From Fratercula arctica (lineage: Eukaryota; Chordata; Aves; Charadriiformes; Alcidae), in assembly GCA_947846985.1 (NCBI GenBank), contig CANTUZ010000008.1:37094817-37158816 (forward strand): a DNA stretch of 64,000 bases, given 5' to 3'. Positions 36,787 to 50,700 of this stretch are shown piece after piece. The position numbers were made by a program, and so were the translations under genes. The notes under the pieces were generated by a model that was not told the origin of the DNA, ran no database searches, and saw nothing but the letters and a program-made list of their open reading frames with translations. Positions within the stretch are counted from its first letter, which is position 1. Each line of letters opens with the position of its first letter.

Positions 36787-36824
36787 AATTAAGAGGTTTT
36801 CAAGGGAAAAAAAACCTCTTAATT
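36787..36824. repeat. Perfect 14-bp inverted repeat
   Basis: AATTAAGAGGTTTT (36787-36800) and AAAACCTCTTAATT (36811-36824) are exact reverse complements around a 10-base spacer. No adjacent gene or element explains it. Confidence 0.9.
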
Positions 36825-38859
36825 CCTGGCAAATAAAATTCCTGTCCTCTGGTTCACAGGTGATTTCAATAGCCTTCCTTCTCTGGCTCCTAATGCCTGT
36901 TGTTTTTTAATAGAAGTGAGTAACCTTAGCTATCCGACTGATTCCTTGTTTGTAAAATTGAGTATCCATATCATAAAATAAACACTTCTAAAAAGCTTTG
37001 TCAATGAGTCCTATATAACTAGGACATGTAATTTAATTAGACCTTAGAAATAATGACTTGTAATCTGCAGTGAATAAAGAAACAAGTCTTCTAATTATTT
37101 TCTGCAAATTCTAGTTCTCTGCAATTCTTTCAGTCAAGAAGATAGACAACTATGAGTCCAAGTCTGTAAAGTGAACTCAGATAAAACCCACAAATGATTT
37201 CAATGCAAGTAATAATTTCATAAATACATTCAGTGAAAGTCAAGGAGATTCAGTAAGTCTGAGACTGTCCTGTTTACATAGGTTTTCTTCACTACTCTAA
37301 GGACAGGATTGTTATTAGCATCACAGGAGTACTCTAATGAAAGCATTCAGAGCTTTATATTTACTTGTACACTGCAGTATGGTCTGTTATAGGTAAAGAC
37401 CATATGTGACTCACATTTGCACATGACGACACGTTTATATAGTAATTCATTGGGCAGCTTCATATACATTCAATCCAGCTATTTTATTCATCACAATACA
37501 GTAAACAAGTTAATTCTTTCTGCAGGGTTTGGTTCACGGGATTACAGATTCAGTTTTTCTCAGAGCCTGCTGGGGGCACCAACACATACCCATAAAAAAC
37601 AAATAATGAAATTAGGCAAAGGAAACAAGAAAGACAAATTCCATCATTTATTTACACGGTAAAAATGACACAGTACACCTCAAATTATCTAAAATTTTTA
37701 TAGTCTTCTTTTCACAGCTTTGGAAATACAATAAATTTTCTTACAGGCTTATACACGCCAATAATGCAGACCAAATGGCTAAAGTTTGACCTGAATACAG
37801 CATAGGCAGCCCTCATAACACATTCTGGCTGAGAAAAGAAGGTGAACCAATTGGCACATGGGGAAAGAAACAGCCGTGGTTTGGGCTGCATCCTGGCTGG
37901 TACAGACTGGCATTTCTTGGTTAAAAACCAGACTGTGGACCTGTGTGACAGAAAACCTGGTAGCCCTGTAGTCAAATAGCAATCGTGAGGTGCTCCCTTG
38001 TGTGTGTAAAAACAACAGGAGGAGACCTGGATGGATTAAAAATATGTTAATAACACTACAGTAGCATAAAAACAATAAATAGCTATTTTGAAGCATGGGT
38101 CTTTTCACATATTGGTTCTAGAGAAAAGTTATACAAATCTGAAAGCTTTAAGCGGAGACTGTAGAACATACGGCAAATCTTTACAGAGATGCTCTGTTGT
38201 CTTCAGTGTTCTCTGATTTTCCTGATGGAAGAAAGATTCCGCATTTCAGATTCACCCTGTCCCCTGAAATTAGCAACATTCATGCGTGACAGCAGCTTTT
38301 AAATTATCTTGAAATGCCCATTTTTCTAATGCTTCTTTCATAGTGGAAAGATGGGAAGGGTAGATAAACAAAAGGGAAGAAAAAAGGCAAATGAGAGGCT
38401 GGCACAAAAAGCGGGTAAAAGGGGAGCATCAGGCTGGAAAGAAAAGAGATTGCTGGGTCAGAAGTTCATTGACTCTGAATTTGTACAGGATCTGAATTTC
38501 TCAAGGCCCATAGTGAAGAATCTCATTTAGAAAATTCCATGCAGATAAAGAAAAAAATGAAGTTACCACTGGGGAAGTAACAGGAGACAAAGACCTCTTA
38601 GACAGTAAGCAGAAGAAGTTGGGCTTCTAGAAGCAGACAAGAAATGCAGTGAGGAGGCACCTCCTCACTGACCTAATGGCTCATCAACTATCTCATATCT
38701 GGAAGCGTTCCTGAAAAGGGAAAGAGAAGTGACAAAATATTGCATAATTGCTGGCAGCTTGCATTATCCTCCCATAGCCACAACTTGCTCCTGACGAGGC
38801 AGGGATTCATTCCATATTAACATTTTTTGACATTTTGATGTTTGTGTTCTTGTTCTATT

Positions 38860-39357
38860 TCTATTCAATGTAACCTGTTCCATTATTCAATTGCTTTTAC
38901 AGTAATTTTTCTTTTTTTTTTAACATTCAAGTGGAATTTCCTACACTTCAATTTGCATCTGTTGTCTCTTGTTCTGTCTCTGGACATCCCTGAGTGGAGT
39001 CTGGCTTTGTCTTCCTTATTCCACCCCCCATCAAGTATTTATAAATACTGCTAAGATCCCCCCTGAATCTTGTGTTCCCTGGCTAACCAGTCCAAGCTCT
39101 CTCAGCCTCTCCCCATATGTCAAATGCTCCAGTTCCTTAATCACCTTCATTACCCTTTCCTGGGCTTTCCCCTGTAAGTCCATGTTTTGTACTGGGGACC
39201 CCAGAACTGGACACAGTGCTCCAGATGCGGCCTTGCCAGTGCTGGTTAGAGGAGAATAATCACATCTCTCGACCTGCTGGCCATGCTGGCCCTAATGCAG
39301 CCCAGAATGCTGTTGGCTTTCTGTGCTACAAGGGCACTTTGCTGGCTCATGTTCAAA
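38860..39357 (-). mobile_element. CR1 LINE fragment, internal region, lacking the 3' tail
   Basis: Read on the minus strand it begins TTGAACATGAGCCAGCAAAG and continues with CCAGAACTGGGG-type and CTTCATAAATACTTGA-like CR1 segments, then a decayed part (GAACAAGAGACAACAGATGC, GGAAATTCCACTTGAATG). The last 100 bases or so are only loosely similar and the octamer tail is missing or unrecognisable. Confidence 0.85.
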
Positions 39358-42300
39358 TAAAATGAGATAAAACAGATACGGGAAATAGATCTTTCATTGT
39401 TCCAAGCCTGGATCTTGAAATGCATTGTACTTCACAAGTCAAGGCTTGCATAGTCAGCTCCCCATGGAAAGGCAAAATTCCCTGAGTTTGTTTTAGATGA
39501 CTGTTCCTAGAAAGCTTAAACTTCATTGTATGATTGTTGGAGTATTTCAGGAAGTGGGACTGGAGGGGGCATTCTGGGACCTCACCTGCCAGACTTCCCA
39601 TGGCCAGTACTGCCAGAGCTACCGTTGGTCATGCTGGTGACAAAATTAAGGTTGCTTTACATGTCTCATACTTGGACCTTCTTTTCAGACATTTTTGCTT
39701 TTGTCAAATTTTAAGATCTTAAACTGAATTTTTCCATATTTGGGGTCTATCTTCTGTCAGAAACCCTCAGCCAATGCCATTCAGTCACCCAAACAGCTTA
39801 AGACATATACATTGTTCTGCTATTGCCAATATTCTGATGACCTTTTCTTTAAGCACCTTTATTGTGTTCCTGATCTCAAACAGGGACCTGAGATCTGAAA
39901 GGATGTCCTTTCTGAAAATCTGTCCAGGTTTTTGGTTTTTTCCAGTGAGAGTACACACATGCAGGAAGTTTCTCTTAGAGGCTGGAGCTCGTCTCTTAAG
40001 TTCACCCTACTGAGCCATCTGAAAAGAGGGAATAAGAGTGATACCTCTGTATTTCCCAGCACTGTTGTGAAAGTTAATAATATTTGGAAAGCACCTTGAT
40101 TCTACAGTGATGAGCGCAGAGTAAAGCTTGTAAAGATATGATGAACCTTGTGGTCACAATACGGTCTGAACAGACTGTATTAAGTTAAACATAAGACATG
40201 AGCAACACAGAAAACAAAGTTAATTGGGGAAGCATAGTCCATTTGTTCACCACATGGAAGAAGCATTCTCATGAAAAAAAAAGGGGAATATGATCATGAA
40301 TAACTTCAATAAATATATACGAGTTGTCCGTGGATGATTTTAATCCAGTCATTTCCTAGATTTTGAGTGCTTGACTTTGCAATTTTAATATTGTTCAGAT
40401 ACACATCATTTGTGACCACCAACAGTGGCCAGCTTTCCTTGCTGCATGTAAATATTTACCCTAGTTAAAAGCCATGTAAATGAGCCTACTGGGTACCTCA
40501 GAAGGCTAGGATACAAGAGGAGCTCTAGGGACAGTTCACTCCAGGATTCCCTGTGTTCCTTTTAATTCGCAGCAGGATCTGGGCTAGATCTTAGTATAGC
40601 CCAGCAATATTGCTTTCAGCTGACCTTGGCATACTTCCCGCCCTCACTGGATATTCAGAATATCCAACAAGCCTCATGTTGCCCTAGTCCCCAGGGATGG
40701 TTATGGGGCACAGCCCCAGTATGAGGGCTAAAATTGGTCAGTTCATGAGCTGTGTGCTGATCAAAAAACATTGCCACCCCTAGACATTTTTTTAGAATTT
40801 AGAATTTTCCCTTGCCTCCTTGGCAGAACTCTCAAAAGACTTCTCTCAGAAGTTCATATAAGTACCTACGTTTGCTCTCCTTAGTAATTTAGGCCCTCCA
40901 AATAGCAGTAGTTTGTTAGCCCACCTTTGCCAAAACAGTTTCTAAACAATGTAATGAAAAGGTTTGGGCAATTTTGTCACGTTTGTGCCTTTTACACAAC
41001 CTAATAAATTTTCTAGGGTGAAATCAGTGTGGGTAGGGATACAGATACTACACATTTCTTCCTCTTGCCGATCAATCCCATGAAAATTTAAACAAGGAAA
41101 GAACTGATTCACTGCTATTGTTGATCCTTTTCAGGCTTACTAGATTTTAGGCTTTCAGCTAAGGTTTTTGAGTGTTGAGGGCTGTACGCTGTAGAAGCAT
41201 ACATTGCCTCTGACTAACCCATCTCATTTCACTTTGGCAGAAGGACTGATTTATTCTAGGCTTTCTCCTCTCTGGAAGAGGCGAGGTTACAGTATCCTTC
41301 GATTGAGAACATACTACAGAAATCCACCAAAAATGCCTCAGTTAATATTTGCTAGCAGACAAACCAGGGAAATATGCAAATCATACAACTTTCATTTTTT
41401 AAGGCATTTTTGGGCTTGCCCTCAATAAGCCAAGAAATATTATGTTACTTTATTATAATCTTGTAAAACATTTAAATATTTGAAACTAACATAGGGCTTC
41501 TTTCCCTCTGGGAAAGAAGGGCAGGAGGATAACATGCCACTGTCCAATTACAGCAATATATGTATTGAAGTAAAAATATTTAAACAGATGTTATAAAAGA
41601 CTTCATTTCCATTGTACAGCAGAAGCACATCTGCTGTACTTTAAATACTTGTTATCCATGCCAAAGGAATACTGTGAAGAGAAAATGCATTTTTATGTGC
41701 TTTTCCTTTGAGTTTACCCTATGTGAATACGGAAAGTCTTTTCAGTAGGAAAAAAGGCATTGGTTGTGATCGCTTGACATTTTGTATTTGCCCTACAGCT
41801 GCCATTTGTGAGTAGTATGGCAATCAAGTCCTTGCTCTTGATTTCTGGCCTGATCTTTTAAAAACCTTGAATATTGCTAAAATAGTATTGGGCAGGAAGG
41901 AAAGGAGGGACAGCATGGTGCGAGATCAAACTAATATAAAAATGCTGCAGAGCTACACTCACTTCCTACCAAAATATTTTTAGGCATTAGCTTACTGGTA
42001 TTGTTCTTTACAAAGAAAATATTTGATGTCACATTATTATTACCAGTGATGAAGTGCAGCTACACTGATGTTACTATACAGCCTTGTTTTAGGGATGTGC
42101 TTGGGTTTCAGTGTTAATGCTTCAAGCATGGATGAGTTCCAGACTTAGGCAGCAGCGGAGTGGTGGCTTTAGAGTAGTAACCTTAATTACTTATAAGGTA
42201 GGGCTCTTATGTTTGCTCACTGGTGGGTCTAGAAGACTTAATACAGTTATATTTAGCAGAGATATTGAGTGAGAGGCATCCACCTCTGTTAAGTACGTAC

Positions 42301-45300
42301 TTCACTAATGCACTAACCTCAGTATTAAAAAGCACTTCAGCAGGCAGTCAGCCTTCCTTCCCACAGCTACTTCTGTTGACCATATAAGTTTATCCGTAAG
42401 ATATTATATAAAGCTAACAGCTAGATGTGGCACAGGAAGAAGAAAAACTTGAAAGCTTTTTCTTTTTACGGATACTTCTGGGAAGCAAGTGTGCAGCAGT
42501 AGTCTGTCAGGGGACCCACACCAAGCTGGCAGCACTGCTTCCATATGATGCCAAGAGCCCAAGAAAAAACTCTCAGGGACACAGAATTTTTGACATTAAC
42601 CCGAATGAGATTGGAGTGGGAATGGAATATAGATGTTACACACCTGGAAGTGATGCAGAACTGGCCCTGTAAATCCTACAGACCTTAAACACAGGACACA
42701 GAGACAATGTTGCTCATCACTATCTTGCATGGGGTTTTGGAGAAAGTGGAATGGAATCTGTGATCCATCACCCTAAGCCTGCTGGGTCCAAGAAATACAA
42801 ACACATTCACTCTGTAGATACAAAAATTGCCAGCATTTTGGTACTATTTAACAAGCACTCTGAGAGGATTAATGGGCTTGATATAAATCATACCGTTGCA
42901 TTACGCTTTTGCACTTGCAACTGCTACAACATGAAATCAGATTAACTAATATTATGCTCTAATGTACTCTAATGTACTCTACATTTTCAATTATTTCAAA
43001 AGCGCAGTTCATGAAAATGATGCTCACTTTCTGGCAGAAGACTATTTTATGCCATAGCAGACACCTCAATAATAATACGCTACACAAGAGGGATTTGAAA
43101 GTAATGTTTTTATGCTTCACTTGTCTTCATTTGTAGTGCAAGAAGCTTATGAGATTTGTATCTCTTCTGATAATACTTTGCTTCTGCTTTCTTTAAATTT
43201 TTTCTCTGCCTTGGTTTAGAAATTTCAACTGTTCTTTTGGGTTTGGCATTTTTATTGTTCTAATTTTAGTTTTAACTGAAACCACTTATCTCCTCATGGT
43301 GCACAAAGTAGGATTTGTATGCAATCTTAACAACAGCTTTTTAGATTTCTCATAAATTAAATAAAAAAGGAACTGAGTGTGAATTAGTTTGGAAGTGTAG
43401 CCAAGTAACCTTATCAGCCAAGTGACCCTAGTGGTGCTTTGTAGAAAGATCATTATTGTTATTCCCAATGTTTTTGCTGTTTAATATTCCACCACAAGAA
43501 ACATAACTGTTCTGCCTGTTTCTGCCACTGCAAAGTAAATACCTGCTACCTTCTCCAACATTACCATAAAAACAATTTGCAAAGTGAATTGCATTCACCA
43601 GTGTGCACAGTCCATGCTTTTATTCTTCACTCTATGAATATAATTAAATTTAGCTTTCCAGACAGTAGACAGAGGAATAAATACTTTTCAGTGAACTGTA
43701 TAGCTATGTATCAAACCAGAAATGAAAAGACCATCTGACTGAGAAATGTGTTGAAAAGCTTATGTTGAGAATTCCAGAAACCCTCTTCAAAACAAAGTAT
43801 ATGAAAAGAACTTTCTTCATTTATGAAACCGGGCTGGTTCAATTTCTGATAAAGATAGCAAATCTTCTTAAATGGGAGAAGTTAGAGAAAACTAAATCAG
43901 ACTTTGTTTGAAGACAGGTACAAGTATCAGCTCACAAGCTGCTGGACAACAGCTTGCTGGAGGTAAGGGAGGCTTTGGCCGTCACCAGAAATGTTCTGAC
44001 TTCATAATCGTCAGAAAAAAAGCCAACCTTCTCTCCTGCCTCCAAATGCAGGACTGGAAAGCCTTTCAGTACGACACTACACTTTTGTGAATAAGATGGA
44101 AACAAGGAAAAATAATCTGGAAAAATATAGTTCTAGGAAATACTTGTCTGGTTTAAATATATGGGGCAATGGAAGTATATTCCTAGATTATTCTAAGCCA
44201 AACACTCTTTGTTTCTTTACTTGTCATTCTAGCTGTTGTCAAAGAGGATCTACAAATCATTTTGAAAAGCATGCAGAAACTAATTAACATTTTATATTAA
44301 TTTCTGAAAAATTTTACACATTTGTAGCATTAGAGCATTTGGGAATTCCCTGGATTACAGTGGAATAGGGAGAGTCAAGTATGCATATGCTGAAGTCTTT
44401 ATGTGATCAGGGATGTCATTCCTATTCTTTTTGTAATTCCTTTTCAGGTTTTTATTGCTGTATCACTATAAAGGTGATGGTTTAAAAAGTAACAAGAAGT
44501 CTCTGACGCTATTATCCAGTTTATTAGGGCCAAACCTGAAAGATACTACAGGTAGTAAACCTTCTTTTTGTCAGTGATAGTAAGCATATTTGTAGAAATT
44601 AAGGTTATTTAATTTCATAAATAAATCATTTCTCACCGAAAAAGCAGTGACCTCTAACAACAGCCAAAAGCACCCATTCTGTAAAGATGGTACACAATGA
44701 TTAGGTTTCTCTGGTTGGTAATTTCAAAGCCGCCAACAAGATGCACAAAATTGACAACTATCAGACTGAGAAACGACAAAACAGTTGAACTGAACTTGAA
44801 CTGCACAATCCTAGTGAATTGTTACAATTATTTCCTATACCTCATACTGATCCTTTAATATTTTTCTTTTTAAAACTACCTAAGTATTCAGGATAGTGAA
44901 AGAAGCATTATATTGGTATTTCAGGGAAAAAATGTCAGTGAGATTTCAGGCATCCTCTAGTGTGGGTCTAAACACATGGCTTCAGGAGTACTGACACTGA
45001 CTAGGGATGACTCAGTTTGTGTAAGGAGGAATCAGTGGTATTTTTCATTGGTGTTTTTAATATATCTGCTGTAATGATTCCCCACACCAAATACCAGCTG
45101 AAGGGTCGTACCAAATTTTGCTGTAAAAGACTCTATCAGCCACTGATTAGTATGCTGTGATCTGTAGTACCTGTTCAGTCTTCTTCTCTAGTTTTGTGAT
45201 ATTCTGTAGCTGCAGTTTCTGAGTTTTCCCTGTTGGATAAAGTCATCTGTTTAAAAACAAATAAATAAAAAAATACTGAATTAATCATGGCTTATAAGAT

Positions 45301-47409
45301 CACAATTTTACCATTTAAAACTATGTGAAAGATGATTCATACTCCAAGGAAGTTAGAGAATGTTATTATAATTGTTTGTCTCAGACACAAGTTCACCAAC
45401 TGTATATATTTAAGTAGTTCTCACTGTTTCCATTTGCAGATAAAAATGTGATCATATGATCCTTTCAAGATAAGCTACGACTAATTTTAAACACTATGAT
45501 TAGTCCTTCTTTACTTTTCAAAATAGGATCTCACGGAATTTCACTGTGTTGAATGCAACTCCTTGAGCTGTGAAATACTCGCCGAGAACTTTTAAAATTC
45601 CCAAGATATTTTAGTCCTGACAACATACGATGTGTGGTATGTCATTCAACCCCTCACAATAATACAACATTTTTGCCTGTATGTTGTAAATGGATCCATT
45701 TGCTCCATTTACATTTTGTGTTCCTGCAGCTACTCAGAACTCTGAAGTTCCTTCAGCTGACAACACAACCCAGTCTTTCGTCTACTGGTTACTTTGAGAT
45801 TCCTAACTGCATTTAAACCCAACACATCACTTAAGCTTCAAATCTGAGGGTTGTCTCAATCTCTTAAGATTAGTTCTTCCCAAAAAATTTAAGAATAGAT
45901 ATTTTTTCAATTATTTTCATGAAAATTTTGCAGCTTAAAATGAACAAGACTGAAATTATCACCATTCCTTACCCTACCTCCAAAAATGTCCACAGTGAAA
46001 AATGGAGACGTTCTTACCGTTCGAAGCTCCAGAGCAGATGGAGTTTGACTATTCTGAGTCAGGGTCACAAGGTTTCATATTTCCCTCCGTTCAAGCCTTG
46101 TAACACTTGGTAAGCATTAGTCATATACCAGGCTTCTGCATGTTGCCCTTATCAGTGTGGCTGGAAGGAAGAATAGCTTTTTTGGTAAACTGGGGAGACT
46201 GAGCAAAGATTTGAAATTGGCATAAAGTCAGCATCAGCCTCCTGAGGCCATTAGCACTGCCTGGCTTCTGCCAACCGGACTAGCAAATTACTTGTGTTTG
46301 CTCTTGAACTTCGTTCTGCATATGGCAGGGCAGAGCATTAACAGCTGAAGAAATGGATCAACCAGTGAAAACTTTTTGTAATTAGCTGAGCATGACTGTG
46401 ATGTTCAGTGTTGACTCTGCAACTTGGCAATGCTATCCATTGCTCACACTTGAGGAGGTATATTAGGCATGCATGTAACAGTATTTGAGTTTATAAGATT
46501 ACATGTGAACGCACATTTGTAGCTGTCAGGAGCAGAAGCTAAAATATTTTCAGTGAACTCCATTGCCAACTAAACAGAAACTGTAACTAAGCAACACAGA
46601 AACACCACTTCAGTCATTCACGACTCGGAAACACAATTTAACCAATGTCTGCCTTCCCCTCACCCCACAACTAAAATGTCTAGATTTACTTGGCTGCTTT
46701 ATTTCACTAATCTGCAATTTGTTATATATCAACATTTAAGAAGCCAATATGAAACTGAATTGTCTGCACCACGAAGATTAGTAGAGCAGTTTGATAAAGC
46801 TGAGTCCAGGCACAACATTTTCAAAAACTTAAAATAGTTCCACATGATTGTATGGAGAACAAGATGAGGAATAAATTAAAGCAATGCTTTTCAATTACAT
46901 TTTTTCATTATAGAACTGAAATAGGCTTTTTACTTAGGGATTTAGGACACCTTCACAGGCAATGCCAGTGCTACTATCCCGGTAACAGAGGCTTACTTCT
47001 GTAACTCAGTAACCCATCACTTGAACCAGGTCAAAAATACTTTTTCCCAACAATATAGTAATATTGGCAATGTGAACTTCTACTGTGACTTGAAGGCAGT
47101 ATTTTATGCAAAATGTTTGTCCTAGTGTTCCTCCATCCCTACTAGTCCTATTCCTTCTTCCCTTTCTCTGGGTCTCAGTGGATGAAGAAAGGTAGCAGAG
47201 TTACTGTTCAACTCAGTCCTGAGCTAGGAATTCTTATAGACCGTTTAGCATTATACAGGAAGCCAGTTTCTCAAAGGCAGGATGGTATATGTACTGGTTT
47301 ATACAACTGAGATGTATAGGAAATTATTGAGAAGTCACAATTTTTCTACACCTCTCAAGTATAAAAAGACCTAGACAGTCAATAATACACGTTCCATGAG
47401 AATGCCATG
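39358..47409. other. Intergenic DNA, no confirmed gene
   Basis: No recognisable repeat family beyond simple sequence. Two plus-strand frames close together, 42427-42672 and 42751-42945, are separated by one stop and short non-open sequence and carry protein-like composition (PYDAKSPRKNSQGHRIFDIN; PAGSKKYKHIHSVDTKIA), but I cannot match them. A GTACTCTAAT direct repeat lies at 42958-42981. Confidence 0.55.
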
Positions 47410-47761
47410 CTAATTATCCCATGAGTCATTCCACATGAAATTATACGTTTCTACAGTCTGCACCAGTATTTCAGCTTCTGCCTCTAGACAGGCATGCAAT
47501 GTACATTGAAACATACTTTTCAAGCTACTAGTCACCAGTGGGTTCATAAGGAGTATCGTAAGTTCACAGCTCCACTGGAAAAATTGGGGGCTGCACCTGA
47601 AATTTACTTCTGGGTCCAGAATTTTAAGTAGAAATGAAATTACCAACTTTGTGAGTTGCTGCCTTGGAATATGTGCAATGTCCAAGTCAGAAAATTTCAT
47701 AATGCCAATATTATGGGAATTCTGCAGGGTTGTATCTGTGAAGTGTCTTCTGTAATAGCAC
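47410..47761 (-). CDS. Candidate terminal exon of an unrecognised gene (117 codons including stop)
   Basis: Not recognised. The acceptor is strong: a pyrimidine-rich run ending TTTTTTGATTTAAG|G. After one base the frame reads CYYRRHFTDTTLQNSHNIGI, later KFSDLDIAHIPRQQLTKLV, and stays open to TAG at 47412-47410. An internal donor-like site (AAGTTG|GTAATT) could end a shorter exon of about 100 bases after QQLTKL. No AATAAA lies close downstream. The rest of the frame (NFRCSPQFFQWSCELTILL, HACLEAEAEILVQTV) has no motif I can name. With the candidate at 56 kb it would be in transcription order on the same strand as RAPGEF4 and upstream of it. Frames of this length are expected once or twice by chance in DNA of this size and base composition, so confidence is low. 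Confidence 0.22.
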
Positions 47762-50700
47762 CTTAAATCAAAAAAGAGAAAAATTGAACTACAAAAGAAA
47801 TCTGTTTCGCTTTTCACTAATGTCACATCAAATTAGCATCAAAAATACATATATTCACGTATGAAAATGTGCAATATACAGCTACTGCTTAATTGTTGAG
47901 GGGCTCTGGTAGATATTTTTTCATCTTTTTTCAAATGGAAACAGATAAGATTTTCAACTGAAAAAGAAATAAGCCTGCACATATGACTATATTTCACCAT
48001 CTTATTAAAATATGCTGAGCACTTTGAAAGCAAAGACAATGTCTCCGCCTTCATCACTTTAATATGTATGAAGAATATTGTATCTCTTTGCGCAAATGGT
48101 CAGGGTACAGAATGAGCATTCAAAAAATGTTCAAGTAAATCTTTCATTTGCTGTTATAATTACTTCTTGGACAAGTTATGTAGTTTGAATTTTTATATCA
48201 ATTTTTATCACAGTGTCAGATTTCAAAAAATAACTAAATTTTTACAACATAAATTTAAAATATCTCTTTTCGCCTTAAAAATGTACCATTTTGAATTTCA
48301 CTGAGAAGGAACACATTTTCATTTTAAAAAACCCACAAATTTTTTACCAATGGTAGCAACTATTTTAAAGAGTTCTTTAAGAGACTGGACAACAGAATGA
48401 GACACCTGAGCTATCTTGGGTCCTGGGAAAAATGTCACAACATTAGTGCTGACCTACATGTATTTTGATTAGCTCACGGAGAGCCCCAGTGGTATCCAGC
48501 TATTCTGTTCTCTTTTGGATAATGCATGTTCCTCAGGCACAGTAATTAACCTCACACAGGCCTTTCCCTTGTTACATATTAATCACATTTGTATGGGCTA
48601 CACACATCATAGCACTGTAAGGTTTCCCCGTTACAGGTTTTTTTTATATTTGGAAGAGGACAACTCCTTTCTATTAGCTTTTTATCCTTGTCATTGTACC
48701 TCTGTAAGGCAGGTGCCTAATATGACGGTTTCTAGAGTTCAGATCTACCCTTATGAGTGAACATCCCCCTAGATGTTATTATAGGCAAAAAAGAGCTTCA
48801 ACAAAAGCAAACTAAATAGGCTGCTTCTTGGCTGAGCTTGGAAAGAGACCTGCCAACAAGACAAGGAGCTTTCAGAATTGTAAACAGTGCAAATGAGAAA
48901 TAAAAGAATTATAAGCCTAGTGTTCTCAGGCTGTCGTCCTCCCCTTTGGTTGCAGTCCAGCAGCTTTTTCGAGACTTGCTTTCAGGCCAATAAAAGTTCT
49001 CTTTCTCCTACCTCAACCAAGAGCCACATTTAGGTTAGAAATAATCCCATCAGCCAGAATGTTCTTTGTGTCCCTGCAACCTGTACCTGTGCCATTCAAC
49101 AGGCTTGAGAAAAGTAGGTATCGCTCCTACTAGGCTTGAAAGCAGGAGAAACACGTGAGATCTGGCAGATTTCCTGATACAGCTCAGAACCTGGATACTT
49201 GATATCCTGAGCCCATTTTGAAAGAGGGCAAGGGAGATGTAGCAAAACATTTTTCAGCTTTTCTTGTCTATCAGACCAATCAATAAAGAGTTTCAGAAGT
49301 TCCTACTTCTTTTCAAAATCTAACTTTTAAAGCCAAATGTCTTCTAGGTGTTAAGCCCTCAAGAGATTTTTTTTTTTTTTTTCATTCTGGAACTCTTACC
49401 ATGTGGGATCTGAAAACACATTTACAGCTTGTGTATACCTGGCAGGTATAGACAGCAATATTTCACATGATCTGAGTCCCCATCATCTGGATTTGAGACC
49501 TGTTTGGACCACTCTAATGCTACTTTTTGGCCCACGTGCTAAGAGCTTCCTGTGCATGAAAGTCAGAGCTCTGGGGAGAAACACTGTGTGTGTCTGATGA
49601 GGCTTCAAAAGCCTTTTGTTTGTCATCTCAGTCCACTGACCAAAAAGAGATGAATCACTTCTTTTTAAGTATCCTGTCTCCCGTTGCTTTGTTTAGGTTT
49701 GCACCTACCTCTTCCTGAACAGAAGAAAAGGTTAATCATACAAACATGCTGGTACACAGATGATACAATGAGGAATTAAAACACTGTTCTCCGTTTGCCG
49801 TGTTTCACTACCTAAAGAGCTGTCTGTGTGCTAAGACTAGTTCTTGGAAAGACTCTCCCTTGCTCAGAAAGTGGTCAGCCCAGGCAGGGAGAGGAGGGTT
49901 CTGAGCAGCACAGGGCTTCCTAAATTGTGCTGATAGCATTTAAAATGCTAATTTGAACTATCTAAAGAGTAAACTCAGTTTGGGAGAGCACAAAGGAAAT
50001 GTAGTAATTGACATCAGATAAAGAGCTGATAAGAGACAATATCCATAGAAAGGCTCTCTCAGCCTTGTGTCCTTTCTGAGTGTATTCAGCTATTTAGAGT
50101 AAGAGAACAATATTATTTGATGTGTGTTTCTGCATTATTTTCCCCAAGAAAATTAGAACTGCAGCAGGGCCTCTTAATTTCTTTTGGGCAGGGCATCAAG
50201 ATGAAAAGCAAAAGGTTCCAGGAGTTTATTGCCAACACCATGCTTTCATAAGAACAAATCAAAATTATGACAGGTACCCTGTAATAAGCACCTTTTCATG
50301 CTTATGTTCATTAAATAAATATATGAACCAGACACTTGAGAAAAGGCAATCTTTGATGCATAGGTGATCATCGCTGTAAGTAGTATAGTACATGACGGAG
50401 TTTTAATTGATTTTCGGTTTGAAATTAACCTGAAAAATTAAAAAGTGCATCCTTTTTTTATTCTCTCATTAACAAAACAGTGAAGCAGTTAGAAGGCTGT
50501 GGTCAGCAGAATGACAGTGAGTAACTCATTACATAGATGGGTGTTTTGTGTATAAAATTGCTACTTCTTATACCACTTTTAAAACCTATGCTGAAGCTTT
50601 TAATCAATGCCATTCAGGCTTCGAAGCAGCACCACTCTCTCCCACACTCTCTCCGGATTGCCTTGCCACTACTGCCTTAAAGTGCTCTCCTCCTACAGAG

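Larger units (their letters stand above)
29346..38859. other. Region upstream of RAPGEF4, no confirmed gene
   Basis: AT-rich sequence beyond the CpG island. It includes the possible divergent exon near 29.7 kb and the perfect 14-bp inverted repeat at 36.8 kb. Minus-strand frames at 33620-33979 and 34097-34318 are hydrophobic in translation (for example SLYIITSFAVL, FLAVYLYLTGIYFVVGI), the latter after acceptor-like sites, but without motifs. I recognise no mobile element and no PDK1 exon. Confidence 0.6.

Noticed and set aside
38842..39259. Plus-strand frames of 70 and 96 codons
   Set aside because: Antisense reading of the CR1 fragment at 38860-39357.
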